Positions 1-8,477 are shown, counted from the stretch's first letter. The stretch is 38,496 bases of DNA from a bacterium (GCA_018822805.1 JAHJJU010000117.1:1-38496); one strand, 5' to 3'. Numbers and translations: made by a program. Notes: generated by a model from the letters alone, not told the origin.

Positions 1-110
1 AATATTTATAATTTAAAATATTATTATATGTTTAATTTAGTCTTATTTTAATATACTTCCATTTGTGTGAAAAAATTACACAATTTATTTCAAAATGGGA
101 GGATAAAATA

Positions 111-638
111 ATGATACAAAAAGTTTTATTTTTGTTGTTATTTTCATTTACAGTGTTATTGGCAGATACTCAAGAGGAGTTTTTTATTGAAGAAGATGTT
201 TCTTCAGGAGGATTAAACTTTGGTATTGGAGCAGGTGTTATTTTGTTGAGCGATGCTGATATTGTTGATACAACTATTGATAATGGGCGTGTTCGTGTTA
301 CTACTGAGGAGAAAGAGAAGTTAGGTTTTTGGTTAACCAGTAGTTGGGTCAACAACAGTTGGCCCTCAGAAGATATTCAAGTAGGACCTTTTGTTGGACT
401 TCAATTTGGTGGGGATAAAGATTTTTTAAATTCTTTAGCTGTTGGATTAAATTTATCATTTATGAAAGTTAAATATGGGTTACCATTGGATTTTCAAGTG
501 GGTTGGGCATGGACAAAAACAACACAATTAGCTGATGGATATAAAGACAATGAATTACTTCCGACAGGGTCTACAAAAGTTATTACTAAAGATATTGTAA
601 CGGATGGATTTGTTTTTATTACTTCCTATAAGTTTTAA
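111..638 (+). CDS. Small outer-membrane beta-barrel-like protein
   Basis: Encodes 175 residues, function unknown. The N-terminus is a typical Sec signal peptide: MIQK, a hydrophobic stretch LFLLLFSFTVLL, and a likely cleavage after Ala before DTQEEFF. The rest is rich in alternating aromatic/Gly strands (GLNFGIGAGVILL, VGPFVGLQFGG, FQVGWAWTKT), and the chain ends in Phe (ITSYKF), as expected for BAM-inserted barrels. The ATG at 111 is preferred to a TTG at 63 because GGAGG lies 9 bases upstream and the signal peptide begins there. The gene is convergent with bioD and shares a hairpin with it. An eight-strand OmpW/OmpX-like barrel is possible, but no family was recognised with confidence. Confidence 0.75.
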   Translation: MIQKVLFLLLFSFTVLLADTQEEFFIEEDVSSGGLNFGIGAGVILLSDADIVDTTIDNGRVRVTTEEKEKLGFWLTSSWVNNSWPSEDIQVGPFVGLQFGGDKDFLNSLAVGLNLSFMKVKYGLPLDFQVGWAWTKTTQLADGYKDNELLPTGSTKVITKDIVTDGFVFITSYKF

Positions 639-645
639 AATAATG

Positions 646-680
646 ACAACAAAGTAAAAGTTTTATATTTACTTTGTTGT
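646..680. terminator. Bidirectional hairpin terminator between OMP gene and bioD
   Basis: A perfect 13-bp stem (ACAACAAAGTAAA at 646-658 with its complement at 668-680) encloses a 9-base loop. The bioD stop codon (669-671) lies inside the right arm. On the minus strand the hairpin is followed by a T-rich stretch, so it suits termination of bioD and possibly of the opposing gene. Confidence 0.65.
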
Positions 681-1313
681 TTGGTACTTCTGAACAAAAT
701 TTTCTAATTGTTTTTGCACACTCCACCATTCAGGAAACACTTCATCATAAAACGGTTGTGTAACTTCTTTAAATTTTTCTCTGTCTTCATATAAATTTAC
801 ACACCAGTCAAAGGTAATTTTTCTATTTTTTAAAGCTTCTATGCTCAAGAGTGTGTCGTTTATAGATCCAAGTTTTGAAGGTGTTACTAAAAGTACCATT
901 GTATTAAGCTCTTTAGCGAGGTCAATCATGCTGTAGTTTGCCGTAATTGGTACCATGAGACCTCCTGCTCCTTCGATAATAAGTAGGTCACATAGGCTTT
1001 GCAGTTCGTCTATTTTTGCTTTTATAGTTTCTAGTTTAATCTGTTTGTTGATGTCAGCACAAAAGGGGGCAGCAGGAAGTTTAAAGGTATATGCTGTAAT
1101 ATCTTGAGGTTGTAGAGTTTTAAAGTTGTTATTGTATTTTTGTACCGTTTCTAAAAGCAGTTTAGCATCAAGAGGTTCATTAGTAACACCCGTCTCTATG
1201 GGTTTACATACACCCACACAGATACCTGTTTGTGCAAAGTATTCAATGAGTTTTACCGTGGTATAGGTTTTACCAATATCGGTATTGGTGGCTGTAATAA
1301 AAAGGGATTTCAC
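669..1313 (-). CDS. bioD: Dethiobiotin synthetase
   Basis: BioD closes the ureido ring of dethiobiotin from 7,8-diaminopelargonate, CO2 and ATP, the penultimate step of biotin synthesis in the cytoplasm. The product is 214 residues, the usual family size. It begins VKSLFITATNTDIGKTYTT, where TNTDIGKT is the P-loop typical of BioD. Further motifs are CVGVCKPIETG (substrate Lys) and IIEGAGGLMVPI (conserved EGAGG). The GTG start at 1313 is chosen because GGAG lies 7 bases upstream and it gives the canonical N-terminus; the reading frame stays open a further 41 codons upstream, overlapping clpS, and that part is unlikely to be translated. No other biotin gene is present in the window. Confidence 0.93.
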   Translation of the reverse strand: MKSLFITATNTDIGKTYTTVKLIEYFAQTGICVGVCKPIETGVTNEPLDAKLLLETVQKYNNNFKTLQPQDITAYTFKLPAAPFCADINKQIKLETIKAKIDELQSLCDLLIIEGAGGLMVPITANYSMIDLAKELNTMVLLVTPSKLGSINDTLLSIEALKNRKITFDWCVNLYEDREKFKEVTQPFYDEVFPEWWSVQKQLENFVQKYQTTK

Positions 1314-1357
1314 AATTAAACTCCAAATTTTTATTAAGATTGTAACATAAAATAAGC

Positions 1358-1363
1358 TATACT
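1358..1363 (+). promoter_or_regulatory. -10 element for the clpS-clpA-aat operon
   Basis: TATACT preceded by AGC, 32 bases upstream of the clpS start and in the bioD/clpS divergent gap. No clear -35 is seen, which is normal for this phylum. Confidence 0.5.
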
Positions 1364-1395
1364 CCTTATGGATAACTACGATAGAGGACAGAGCA

Positions 1396-1692
1396 TTGCC
1401 TAGAATAGAAGAAGAGATAGAAGCAGATTTGGCCATAGCAGAGCCGGAAAAATATAAGGTTTTGTTACATAACGATGATTATACGACCATAGATTTTGTG
1501 GTTGATATACTCATGGCTGTGTTTCATAAAAACGAAACTGAAGCAGAAAGAATAATGATGGACGTACATAAGAAAGGTCGAGCAGTTTGTGGTGTTTATA
1601 CCTATGAGATTGCTCAGACCAAAGTCTATCAGGTCAAGGAATTGGCAAAAAGTAATGGTTTTCCATTATTAGCAACAATGGAAGAAGCATAA
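1396..1692 (+). CDS. clpS: ATP-dependent Clp protease adaptor ClpS
   Basis: ClpS binds proteins with destabilising N-terminal residues (N-degrons) and delivers them to ClpAP. The 98-residue product has the family signature: HNDDYTTIDFVVDIL near residues 25-39 (the Asn/Asp residues that bind the substrate amino group), then VHKKGRAVCGVYTYEIAQTKV, which carries the pocket His and the ClpA-contact surface. The start is TTG at 1396 with GAGG 8 bases upstream; an upstream ATG is out of frame and stops at once. clpA follows after 26 bases and aat overlaps clpA, so recogniser, unfoldase and N-degron-making transferase are co-transcribed. Confidence 0.93.
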   Translation: MPRIEEEIEADLAIAEPEKYKVLLHNDDYTTIDFVVDILMAVFHKNETEAERIMMDVHKKGRAVCGVYTYEIAQTKVYQVKELAKSNGFPLLATMEEA

Positions 1693-1718
1693 ATTCAAAG
1701 TAATACAAAGGATAAAAA

Positions 1719-3929
1719 ATGATAAGTATAGAACTTAACAATATATTTAGAGCATCTGTCAAGTTTGCTAAAGAGAATAGACATGAATATCTAACTTTAG
1801 AACATATCTTTTTATCAGTTTTAAAAAGTGCAGAGGGTCGGGAGATACTCACCATAGTAGGTGGAAATGTAGAGCACATGCAAAAACTTGTTTCAAACTA
1901 CATTCATGCCAATAATCCTGTAATGGAAGAGTTGGAGGAAGAGGGTGCTGTTCATGATCCGTATGAGACTGTGGCACTGGCTGAAGTCATGAATGATATG
2001 GTGAGTCACATTAACAGCTCCGGTCGTCATGAAGCAAAAATAGGGGATCTGTTGGCTTCGATGTTTACACAAACCAAGAGTTATGCTTATGCTGTACTTC
2101 AATCAGAAGGTATTAATCGATTGGATATTTTACAGGTTATTTCACATAATGATATTAATGAAACTACAGACTCAGAACAGCAGCGTGATGAAGATCCTTA
2201 TCCCAATTTAACAGCCTATACAACTGAATTGGTTGCAGTAGCAAAAAGTGGTAAAATTGATCCTGTGGTAGGTCGTAAATCTGAAATAGACAGAGTCATG
2301 CAGACTTTGTGTCGAAGAAAAAAGAACAATCCTCTTTTAGTGGGTGAACCAGGCGTTGGTAAAACAGCCATTGCTGAAGGTTTAGCACTTAAAATTGCAA
2401 ACCATGAAGTTCCTGAAATTTTAGAAGGAAGTACGGTGTATGCATTGGATCTTGGAGCCATGATCTCCGGCACCAAATATCGAGGCGATTTTGAGAAGCG
2501 TCTTAAAGGGGTACTCTCTGAGCTACAAAGTGTGGATAAAGCGATTATGTTTATTGATGAGATTCATACTTTAGTCGGTGCAGGGGCAACCAGTGGTGGT
2601 AGTATGGATGCAGCCAATTTACTGAAACCTGCATTGGCAAGGGGTGAGTTAAAATGTATAGGGGCAACCACCTATGCTGAGTATCGTAACTACTTGGATA
2701 AAGACAAAGCACTCTCACGTCGTTTCTCTAAAATTGACATAGAAGAGCCAAGCATTGCTGACACCATGACCATACTTCAAGGGGTAAGACATAAATATGA
2801 AGCCTATCATCAAATTAATTTTTCGGATGAAGCGTTGCAGTCAGCTATTAATTTGAGTGTGAAGTATCTGCATGATCGGTTTTTACCCGATAAAGCGATG
2901 GATATTGTCGATGAAGTTGGGGCTCATTTTATGCTTCAAGACAAGAAAGAGATTACCGTGACTAGCAATGATATTGAAGAGGCTGTAGCAAAGATGTTAA
3001 AGCTTCCATCGACCGTGGTTTCAACAGATGATACCTCTAAGTTAAAAAATTTGGCTGCTGAGATTAAGAAAAAAATTATTGGTCAAGATGAGGCGATAGA
3101 TAAAATTGTTCAATCAATAAAACGTTCTTATGCCGGACTGAATCAAGAGAATCAGCCGATAGGCTCATTTCTTTTTGTAGGACCTACCGGAGTGGGAAAA
3201 ACAGCATTGAGTGCACAGTTAGCAGAGAGTATGGACATTCATTATGAACGAATAGATATGAGTGAATATATGGAGAAACATGCTTTAAGTCGTTTGATTG
3301 GTGCACCTCCCGGGTATGTTGGGTATGAACAAGGTGGTTTGTTAACCGAGATGATTAAGAAGAATCCTCATACGGTTTTGTTACTTGATGAGGTAGAGAA
3401 AGCACATCCGGATATTATGAATATTTTACTTCAAGTGATGGATGGTGCCAAATTAACCGATAACAATGGAATGGTGAGTGACTTTAAAAATGTTATTTTA
3501 ATCATGACTTCCAATCTTGGAACGAAAGAAGCAAATGTTATGGGCTTCAACAAAGATACCGGCTCCAAAACAGACAATGCGTTAAAAGATTTTTTCTCTC
3601 CGGAGTTTAGAAACCGACTCTCTGCTGTGGTTGAGTTTGAGCACTTAAGCCTTGAAGTGGTGGAAAAAATTGTAGAGACAGAAATAGCAAAACTCAATAA
3701 GCAGATGGCAAGTAAAAATATTAGCATTAAGTTGGGTAAACGAGCACGAGCTTACATTGCAAAAGAGGGGTACAGTAACGTCTACGGTGCCCGAGAGATT
3801 GCTCGTGTGATTGACCAAAAAATTAAAGAGGCACTCACCGATGAAATTCTCTTTGGTAAGCTTAATAATGGGGGCTCTGTAAAAGTAGTCTACAAAGAGG
3901 AGAAGTTGGATTTTGTCTTCAATATTTGA
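1719..3929 (+). CDS. clpA: ATP-dependent Clp protease ATP-binding subunit ClpA
   Basis: This hexameric AAA+ unfoldase feeds substrates to the ClpP peptidase. It has 736 residues: Clp N-domain at about 1-145, first AAA module with Walker A GEPGVGKT at 209-216 and Walker B IMFIDEIHT, second AAA module with Walker A GPTGVGKT at 488-495, Walker B VLLLDEVEKAHP and pore loop GAPPGYVGYEQGG. There is no long ClpB-type middle coiled coil between the modules. The tripeptide MGF, in VMGFNKDTGS before FFSPEFRNRLS, sits where ClpA carries its [LIVMP]-G-[FL] ClpP-docking loop. The 3' end overlaps the aat start by 17 bases. ClpP is not encoded in this window. Confidence 0.96.
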   Translation: MISIELNNIFRASVKFAKENRHEYLTLEHIFLSVLKSAEGREILTIVGGNVEHMQKLVSNYIHANNPVMEELEEEGAVHDPYETVALAEVMNDMVSHINSSGRHEAKIGDLLASMFTQTKSYAYAVLQSEGINRLDILQVISHNDINETTDSEQQRDEDPYPNLTAYTTELVAVAKSGKIDPVVGRKSEIDRVMQTLCRRKKNNPLLVGEPGVGKTAIAEGLALKIANHEVPEILEGSTVYALDLGAMISGTKYRGDFEKRLKGVLSELQSVDKAIMFIDEIHTLVGAGATSGGSMDAANLLKPALARGELKCIGATTYAEYRNYLDKDKALSRRFSKIDIEEPSIADTMTILQGVRHKYEAYHQINFSDEALQSAINLSVKYLHDRFLPDKAMDIVDEVGAHFMLQDKKEITVTSNDIEEAVAKMLKLPSTVVSTDDTSKLKNLAAEIKKKIIGQDEAIDKIVQSIKRSYAGLNQENQPIGSFLFVGPTGVGKTALSAQLAESMDIHYERIDMSEYMEKHALSRLIGAPPGYVGYEQGGLLTEMIKKNPHTVLLLDEVEKAHPDIMNILLQVMDGAKLTDNNGMVSDFKNVILIMTSNLGTKEANVMGFNKDTGSKTDNALKDFFSPEFRNRLSAVVEFEHLSLEVVEKIVETEIAKLNKQMASKNISIKLGKRARAYIAKEGYSNVYGAREIARVIDQKIKEALTDEILFGKLNNGGSVKVVYKEEKLDFVFNI

Positions 3930-4641
3930 CGATGATTACTATATTCCTCAATTACGAATGGCCCATATATTCCCCAGTGCTAGAGAAGCCGGAGAAGAGG
4001 GGCTATTGGCGTATGGGGGTGATTTAAACCCCAATCGTATTTTAAAAGCATATCGAGAGGGTATTTTCCCTTGGTTTAACTCGGATGATCCTATTTTATG
4101 GTGGTCACCAAACCCTCGTATGCTACTTTACCCCAAAGATTTCAAAACCGGTAAATCCTTTAGACGTGTATTACGTAATAAAGGATTTGAAGTAAAGTTT
4201 GATACCAATTTTGAAGTTGTTATTCATCATTGTGGTGAGGTTCCCCGAGAAGGACAAGTAGGTACATGGTTAACCAAAGAGATGAAAGAGGCATATATTG
4301 AACTTCATCATATGGGATTTGCCCATTCGGTTGAAACCTATTATGAAGGAACGTTGGTTGGAGGACTCTATGGTATTGCCATGGGTGGAGGTTTTTTTGG
4401 TGAATCAATGTTCTCTTTAATGCCCAATGCCTCTAAAGTTGCCATCAAAGCCTTAAGTAATATTTGTGTCAAAAAAAGTTATGATTTTATTGATTGTCAG
4501 GTTGAGACTCCTCATCTAATTAAATGGGGTGCCAGATTGGTTGAACGTGATACTTTTTTAGATCAATTAAAAGAGACACTTACGAGGTCAACAGATTTTG
4601 GTTCATGGAGTGATTGGTCATGGGAATACACAGAGGAATAA
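3913..4641 (+). CDS. aat: Leucyl/phenylalanyl-tRNA--protein transferase
   Basis: Aat attaches Leu or Phe from aminoacyl-tRNA to proteins with N-terminal Lys or Arg, creating N-degrons read by ClpS. The 242-residue product shows family motifs LLAYGGDLNPNRILKAYREGIFPWF, WWSPNPRMLL, GGLYGIAMGGGFFGESMFS and DCQVETPHL. The TTG start at 3913 overlaps the end of clpA and retains the usual YYIPQL leader; AGGAG lies about 10 bases upstream. The next Met would remove that conserved leader. The overlap implies translational coupling with clpA, giving a complete N-degron branch in three adjacent genes. Confidence 0.94.
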   Translation: MSSIFDDDYYIPQLRMAHIFPSAREAGEEGLLAYGGDLNPNRILKAYREGIFPWFNSDDPILWWSPNPRMLLYPKDFKTGKSFRRVLRNKGFEVKFDTNFEVVIHHCGEVPREGQVGTWLTKEMKEAYIELHHMGFAHSVETYYEGTLVGGLYGIAMGGGFFGESMFSLMPNASKVAIKALSNICVKKSYDFIDCQVETPHLIKWGARLVERDTFLDQLKETLTRSTDFGSWSDWSWEYTEE

Positions 4642-4656
4642 GGAAGTAGAGTCGTT

Positions 4657-5652
4657 ATGGTAAACAGAGATATTAATTTTTCATTATGGTTGGATTTCAT
4701 TGAAAGAGACTATTTAAAAAATGAGTTTGGTAAATTATTGGATGCAGGGATAGTTAATGGAGCAACATCAAATCCGGCTATTTTTGCTTCGGCTATTACG
4801 ACTTCTGGGGCGTATAAAGAGCAATTGGCATCTTTAGAAGGAAAAAGTTCTAAAGAGAAATATGAAGCTTTAGCCATTGAAGATATTAAAACTGCTGCAC
4901 AGATGTTAAGACCTCTTTATAAGAAGGGGAATGATGGATATATTTCTATTGAAGTCGATCCTTTTTTATGTAATGACACACAAGGAACCATTGAGGAGGG
5001 GAGACGTCTTTTCCACGCGATTGGTGAACCAAATGTTATGGTTAAGGTTCCTGCGACACAAGCCGGTTATGAAGCGATGACAACATTAATGGCCGATGGC
5101 ATTTCGGTAAATGCAACGTTAGTATTTTCTCCTAAACAAGCAACACAATGTTTTAAAGCAATGACAAAGGGAATTTCAGAGGGTGTAAAGTATGGTGCTT
5201 GTCGTGTTGAAGGGGTGATCTCTGTATTTGTCAGTCGATTTGACCGATTATTGGATGCTGAGTTGGAGCAGTCGGGTATTGATCCTTGGAAAACAGGTAT
5301 CTATAATGCTGCAAAAATTTATAACATGATTGAGGGAAATAATATTTCAAATATTCGAGCACTTTTTGCAAGTACCGGAGTAAAAGGTGATAATTTACCG
5401 GCAAATTATTACATTAAAGGTCTTATGGCTGCACACTCGGTCAATACAGCACCATTAGCAACCATAGAAGCACATATAAAAACAGATGATTCAGCAGAAG
5501 CATTGCCAATAGATGATGCCGTACTCAATGGCTACTTTATGAACCTAGAGGACAATGGGTTTAACATGGAAGAGATCTATAAGCAATTGCTTGATGAAGG
5601 ACTGCTTGCCTTTGAAGAGTCGTTTAAAGAGATGTTAGATCAAATCAAATAG
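4657..5652 (+). CDS. tal: Transaldolase
   Basis: Transaldolase moves a dihydroxyacetone unit between sedoheptulose-7-phosphate and glyceraldehyde-3-phosphate in the non-oxidative pentose phosphate pathway. The product is 331 residues. Visible motifs are VNGATSNPAIFASAI near the N-terminus, SIEVDPFLCNDT, the Schiff-base lysine segment NVMVKVPATQAG, and NATLVFSPKQA, followed by SVFVSRFDRLLD. It starts 15 bases after the aat stop and probably ends this operon, since a hairpin and T-rich run follow. Confidence 0.93.
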   Translation: MVNRDINFSLWLDFIERDYLKNEFGKLLDAGIVNGATSNPAIFASAITTSGAYKEQLASLEGKSSKEKYEALAIEDIKTAAQMLRPLYKKGNDGYISIEVDPFLCNDTQGTIEEGRRLFHAIGEPNVMVKVPATQAGYEAMTTLMADGISVNATLVFSPKQATQCFKAMTKGISEGVKYGACRVEGVISVFVSRFDRLLDAELEQSGIDPWKTGIYNAAKIYNMIEGNNISNIRALFASTGVKGDNLPANYYIKGLMAAHSVNTAPLATIEAHIKTDDSAEALPIDDAVLNGYFMNLEDNGFNMEEIYKQLLDEGLLAFEESFKEMLDQIK

Positions 5653-5677
5653 CAATTCTTCGGCTATAAATCTTCTA

Positions 5678-5718
5678 TAAGAGTAGCTTGCGTACTACTC
5701 TTACTTCTTTTTCTTTAT
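5678..5718 (+). terminator. Rho-independent terminator after tal
   Basis: A 9-bp stem (TAAGAGTAG at 5678-5686, CTACTCTTA at 5695-5703) with an 8-base loop is followed by the T-rich run CTTCTTTTTCTTT. It separates the clpS-tal operon from the PilT-like gene. Confidence 0.75.
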
Positions 5719-5732
5719 TAAAATACTTATGT

Positions 5733-5738
5733 TATAAT
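5733..5738 (+). promoter_or_regulatory. -10 element for the PilT-like gene
   Basis: A perfect TATAAT 27 bases upstream of the ATG at 5766, within an A/T-rich tract after the tal terminator. Confidence 0.6.
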
Positions 5739-5765
5739 TTAAAAAAAAATTAATAAAGTATTCTT

Positions 5766-6920
5766 ATGGAAAAAAAACTACAATTCTATCTTAAAAATCT
5801 TATTCATAATAACGGTAGTGATTTACATTTAAAATCGGGAGCAATTGTGCGTCTTAGAGTGAATGGTGAATTGCTTAAACTTGGTAATAAAGAGATCAGT
5901 AATGAAGAGTTAACAGCGATTGCAGAAGCAATTTTAAGTAAGAAGCAGTATGCAGATTTAACTTTTAAAAAAGAATTGGATGCGACCTATGTTTTGGATG
6001 AAGCACATCGTTTTCGTATGAACTTTTTTTATCAAATAGATGGAATATCGGCTGTTTTTAGGATTATTCCCGTTAAGATTCTAACTTTAGATGAATTGGC
6101 ACTTCCTCCTGTTGTAAGGGAACTCTCAGAGATGCACAGAGGTCTTATCTTGGTAACAGGAGTGACCGGTTCAGGTAAATCAACAACTTTGGCTGCCATG
6201 CTCGATCATATTAATCGTACCAAGAAAAAACACATCATTACGGTTGAAGATCCGGTTGAATTTGTTCATAAAGATAAAGAGTCTCTTTTGTCACAACGGG
6301 GATTAGGACAAGATACCCACTCTTTTGCCAATGCATTAAAGGCAGCTTTACGTGAAGATCCGGATATTATTTTTATAGGAGAGATGCGTGATTTAGAGAC
6401 CATTGAGATTGCTTTACATGCAGCCAATACCGGTCACTTGGTATTTTCAACCCTTCACACATTGGATGCAAAAGAGACCATTAACAGAGTGATTGGAATG
6501 TTTCCAAAAGAGGAACAAAATCGTATTCGTATTACTTTGGCATCGGTTTTATCGGGGGTGCTTTCTCAACGTTTGGTGAAAACGGTTGATGGAAAACGGG
6601 TTGCTGCTCTTGAGATTATGAAACAGACCCCTAGAATATCAGATTTAATTGCTAAAAATATGGATTATGAGATTTTGGATACCATTGAAGAGGGAAGAGA
6701 GATTTATGGTTCGCAATCTTTTGATCAAGCTCTTTTAGCTCTTTTTAATGAGGGAAGAATTGATGAAGAGACGGTACTAAACAATGCAACAAATGCCTCG
6801 GATATGAAACTGAAGTTACAGGGAATTGGTATAATTGTTAACAAAGATAATAAAGATAGTGATTCAGATGGAATTAAAGATATTTTTGACTTAAAAGAGA
6901 AAGAAGAATTAACAGAGTAA
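5766..6920 (+). CDS. pilT: PilT/PilU-family retraction-type ATPase
   Basis: These hexameric GspE-superfamily ATPases power type IV pilus retraction at the inner membrane. The 384-residue product has the PAS-like N-domain start NNGSDLHLKSGAIVRLRVNGEL, Walker A GVTGSGKSTT, an Asp box with HIITVEDPVEFVHK, Walker B DPDIIFIGEMRDLETIE, and the His box TGHLVFSTLHT. It lacks the GspE zinc-binding tetracysteine, which favours PilT/PilU over assembly ATPases. The C-terminus is odd: after the usual helical end, residues near 356-372 read NKDNKDSDSDGIKDIFD, an acidic DxDxDG pattern like calcium-binding loops. No other pilus gene is in the window, so the partner machine is unknown. Confidence 0.85.
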   Translation: MEKKLQFYLKNLIHNNGSDLHLKSGAIVRLRVNGELLKLGNKEISNEELTAIAEAILSKKQYADLTFKKELDATYVLDEAHRFRMNFFYQIDGISAVFRIIPVKILTLDELALPPVVRELSEMHRGLILVTGVTGSGKSTTLAAMLDHINRTKKKHIITVEDPVEFVHKDKESLLSQRGLGQDTHSFANALKAALREDPDIIFIGEMRDLETIEIALHAANTGHLVFSTLHTLDAKETINRVIGMFPKEEQNRIRITLASVLSGVLSQRLVKTVDGKRVAALEIMKQTPRISDLIAKNMDYEILDTIEEGREIYGSQSFDQALLALFNEGRIDEETVLNNATNASDMKLKLQGIGIIVNKDNKDSDSDGIKDIFDLKEKEELTE

Positions 6921-6985
6921 CTTATAAATAAAAACTAATGTAAAAAGCTAAAACCTATGCTATTTACTTCTATAACTTTTTACAA

Positions 6986-6991
6986 TATAAT
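6986..6991 (+). promoter_or_regulatory. -10 element for the OmpA-domain gene
   Basis: A perfect TATAAT 26 bases upstream of the ATG at 7018. Just upstream, GTAAAAAG and CTTTTTAC could pair across a long loop, possibly a weak terminator for the preceding gene. Confidence 0.5.
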
Positions 6992-7017
6992 AAAACAATT
7001 GATAAAAAGGATTGAGA

Positions 7018-7677
7018 ATGAATAGTAAAATGGTAATAATTGCCGGATTAATTGCGTCACTTTTGTTGATTTTCTTATGTATATTTTTTAATGCCCAACG
7101 CTATTATAAAGAGTTAGCGTTGGGTACTACCAATACATCATTGATTTCAACTTCTACTCTTCCTCTTGAAACTATAGAAACAACAATTACTAAACCAATT
7201 GAGACGAAAGAAGAGAATATAGAAATAGGGAGTATTACAACCGTTGTTTCAAGCGATATTAATCAATCATTTACTGTTCCAAAAGAGACAAAACCTCTTG
7301 TCATTAAAGAGACGCTTGAGGTTGTTCAAGAAGAGATCAACACTCTTTTAAAACATAGACAGATTAATTTTAAGAAAAATAGTGGACATATCACGCTTGA
7401 AAGCCAGAAAGTTTTAGATGAAGTGGCTACTGCTTTAGCCGGGAAAGATGATGTGCTGATTGAAGTACAAGGACATACAGATGCCGGTGGAAAAGCAAAG
7501 GTCAATCGTAGTATTAGTCAAATGCGTGCCAATAAGGTGAAAGTGTATTTGATTAAAAAAGGACTTAAGGGTGAACATATTAGAGCAAAAGGTTTTGGTG
7601 AAACGAAACCTCTTTCTACTGTTGATCCTAAAAATATCTTAAACCGACGTGTTGAGATTTATGTAACAAGGAGATAA
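7018..7677 (+). CDS. OmpA-C-domain protein with N-terminal membrane anchor
   Basis: The 219-residue protein has one N-terminal transmembrane segment (VIIAGLIASLLLIFLCIFF) without an obvious signal cleavage site, a Thr/Glu-rich linker to about residue 95, and a C-terminal peptidoglycan-binding OmpA domain (DVLIEVQGHTDAGG, SQMRANKVKVYLIKKG, IRAKGFGETKPL, NRRVEIYV). It is probably anchored in the inner membrane and reaches the cell wall, a MotB/Pal-like topology but without a MotB plug. The ATG at 7018 is preferred to the TTG two codons upstream because AAGG is then 7 bases away. The next gene, a membrane coiled coil, starts 3 bases after the stop, so the two products probably act together. Confidence 0.8.
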   Translation: MNSKMVIIAGLIASLLLIFLCIFFNAQRYYKELALGTTNTSLISTSTLPLETIETTITKPIETKEENIEIGSITTVVSSDINQSFTVPKETKPLVIKETLEVVQEEINTLLKHRQINFKKNSGHITLESQKVLDEVATALAGKDDVLIEVQGHTDAGGKAKVNRSISQMRANKVKVYLIKKGLKGEHIRAKGFGETKPLSTVDPKNILNRRVEIYVTRR

Positions 7678-7680
7678 AAA

Positions 7681-8460
7681 ATGACAGCATTAATAATGAA
7701 AATGATTTTCTGTTTGCTAGCAGCACTTTTATTGGGACTCTTGATTGGTTGGTTGCTCTCAAAAGCCATTAAATCAAAAAAACATAGAGAAGAAGTAGAA
7801 CTTTTGCATCATACGATAGAGGATAGAAATGAATTTATTATACAGCTAGAAAAAGAGTATGATGATGAAAAGATAAGGGCTTTTGAATTAAAAGATCAAC
7901 TTCTTGAAAAAACAAACATGTTAGAAGATCAATCCAATCAATTAACTCAAATGAAACAGGCTTTAAATCGTGCAGAGAACAGTGTACACGAGCACAGGGA
8001 TGCTAAAGAACATAACCATGCGTTAATAGAGCAGATTCATAAATTAGAAAAATTGATTAAAAGTCGAGAAGAAGAGATGGCATCGTTGGAGAGTGTATTG
8101 GTTAAAGCAGAAGAAACCATTGAAGAGAAACACAATTTATTTTTAAAGAGTGATCATCAACTTGAAAAACTTGCTGCCAATAATCGCGAATATGAAAACT
8201 CTATAACAGAGTATCAAAATACCATTGCACGCTTAGAAGAAGAATTGAAATTTTATAGTGTAAACGGTGAAGAGGATGAATTTATTATTTCAAAAGATCA
8301 GTTTACCCATATTGAAAACCAGTTGATTGAGTATCAAAAAGAGATAGCAGCTTTAAAAGAACAGAAGGGTTTGACAGCCAAATCAACAACATCAGAGTTG
8401 GACGATATAGCCATTGTCAAACTTTTCCGTGATACCTATAAGAAAATTACTAAATCTTAA
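7681..8460 (+). CDS. Membrane-anchored coiled-coil protein, unknown function
   Basis: Not recognised as a named family. The 259-residue product has one transmembrane segment (MIFCLLAALLLGLLIGWLL, about residues 8-27), a basic patch KAIKSKKHRE, then about 200 residues of charged heptad-rich coiled coil (for example ARLEEELKFY, IENQLIEYQKEIAALKEQ), ending in IVKLFRDTYKKITKS. By the positive-inside rule the coiled coil faces the cytoplasm. AGGAGA precedes the ATG by 6 bases. The tight spacing with the OmpA-domain gene suggests a shared envelope-organising or positional role; that role is inference only. Confidence 0.75.
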   Translation: MTALIMKMIFCLLAALLLGLLIGWLLSKAIKSKKHREEVELLHHTIEDRNEFIIQLEKEYDDEKIRAFELKDQLLEKTNMLEDQSNQLTQMKQALNRAENSVHEHRDAKEHNHALIEQIHKLEKLIKSREEEMASLESVLVKAEETIEEKHNLFLKSDHQLEKLAANNREYENSITEYQNTIARLEEELKFYSVNGEEDEFIISKDQFTHIENQLIEYQKEIAALKEQKGLTAKSTTSELDDIAIVKLFRDTYKKITKS

Positions 8461-8471
8461 TGAAAAGTCGG

Positions 8472-8477
8472 TATAAT
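8472..8477 (+). promoter_or_regulatory. -10 element for rplY
   Basis: TATAAT 31 bases upstream of the rplY ATG, in the short gap after the coiled-coil gene. Confidence 0.6.

Noticed and set aside
63-110. TTG-initiated N-terminal extension of the first gene
   Set aside because: The ATG at 111 has a good GGAGG and begins directly with a signal peptide; the extension would bury it.
1314-1436. 41-codon upstream extension of bioD
   Set aside because: It overlaps the clpS start and lies before a GTG with a proper ribosome-binding site that gives the canonical BioD N-terminus.
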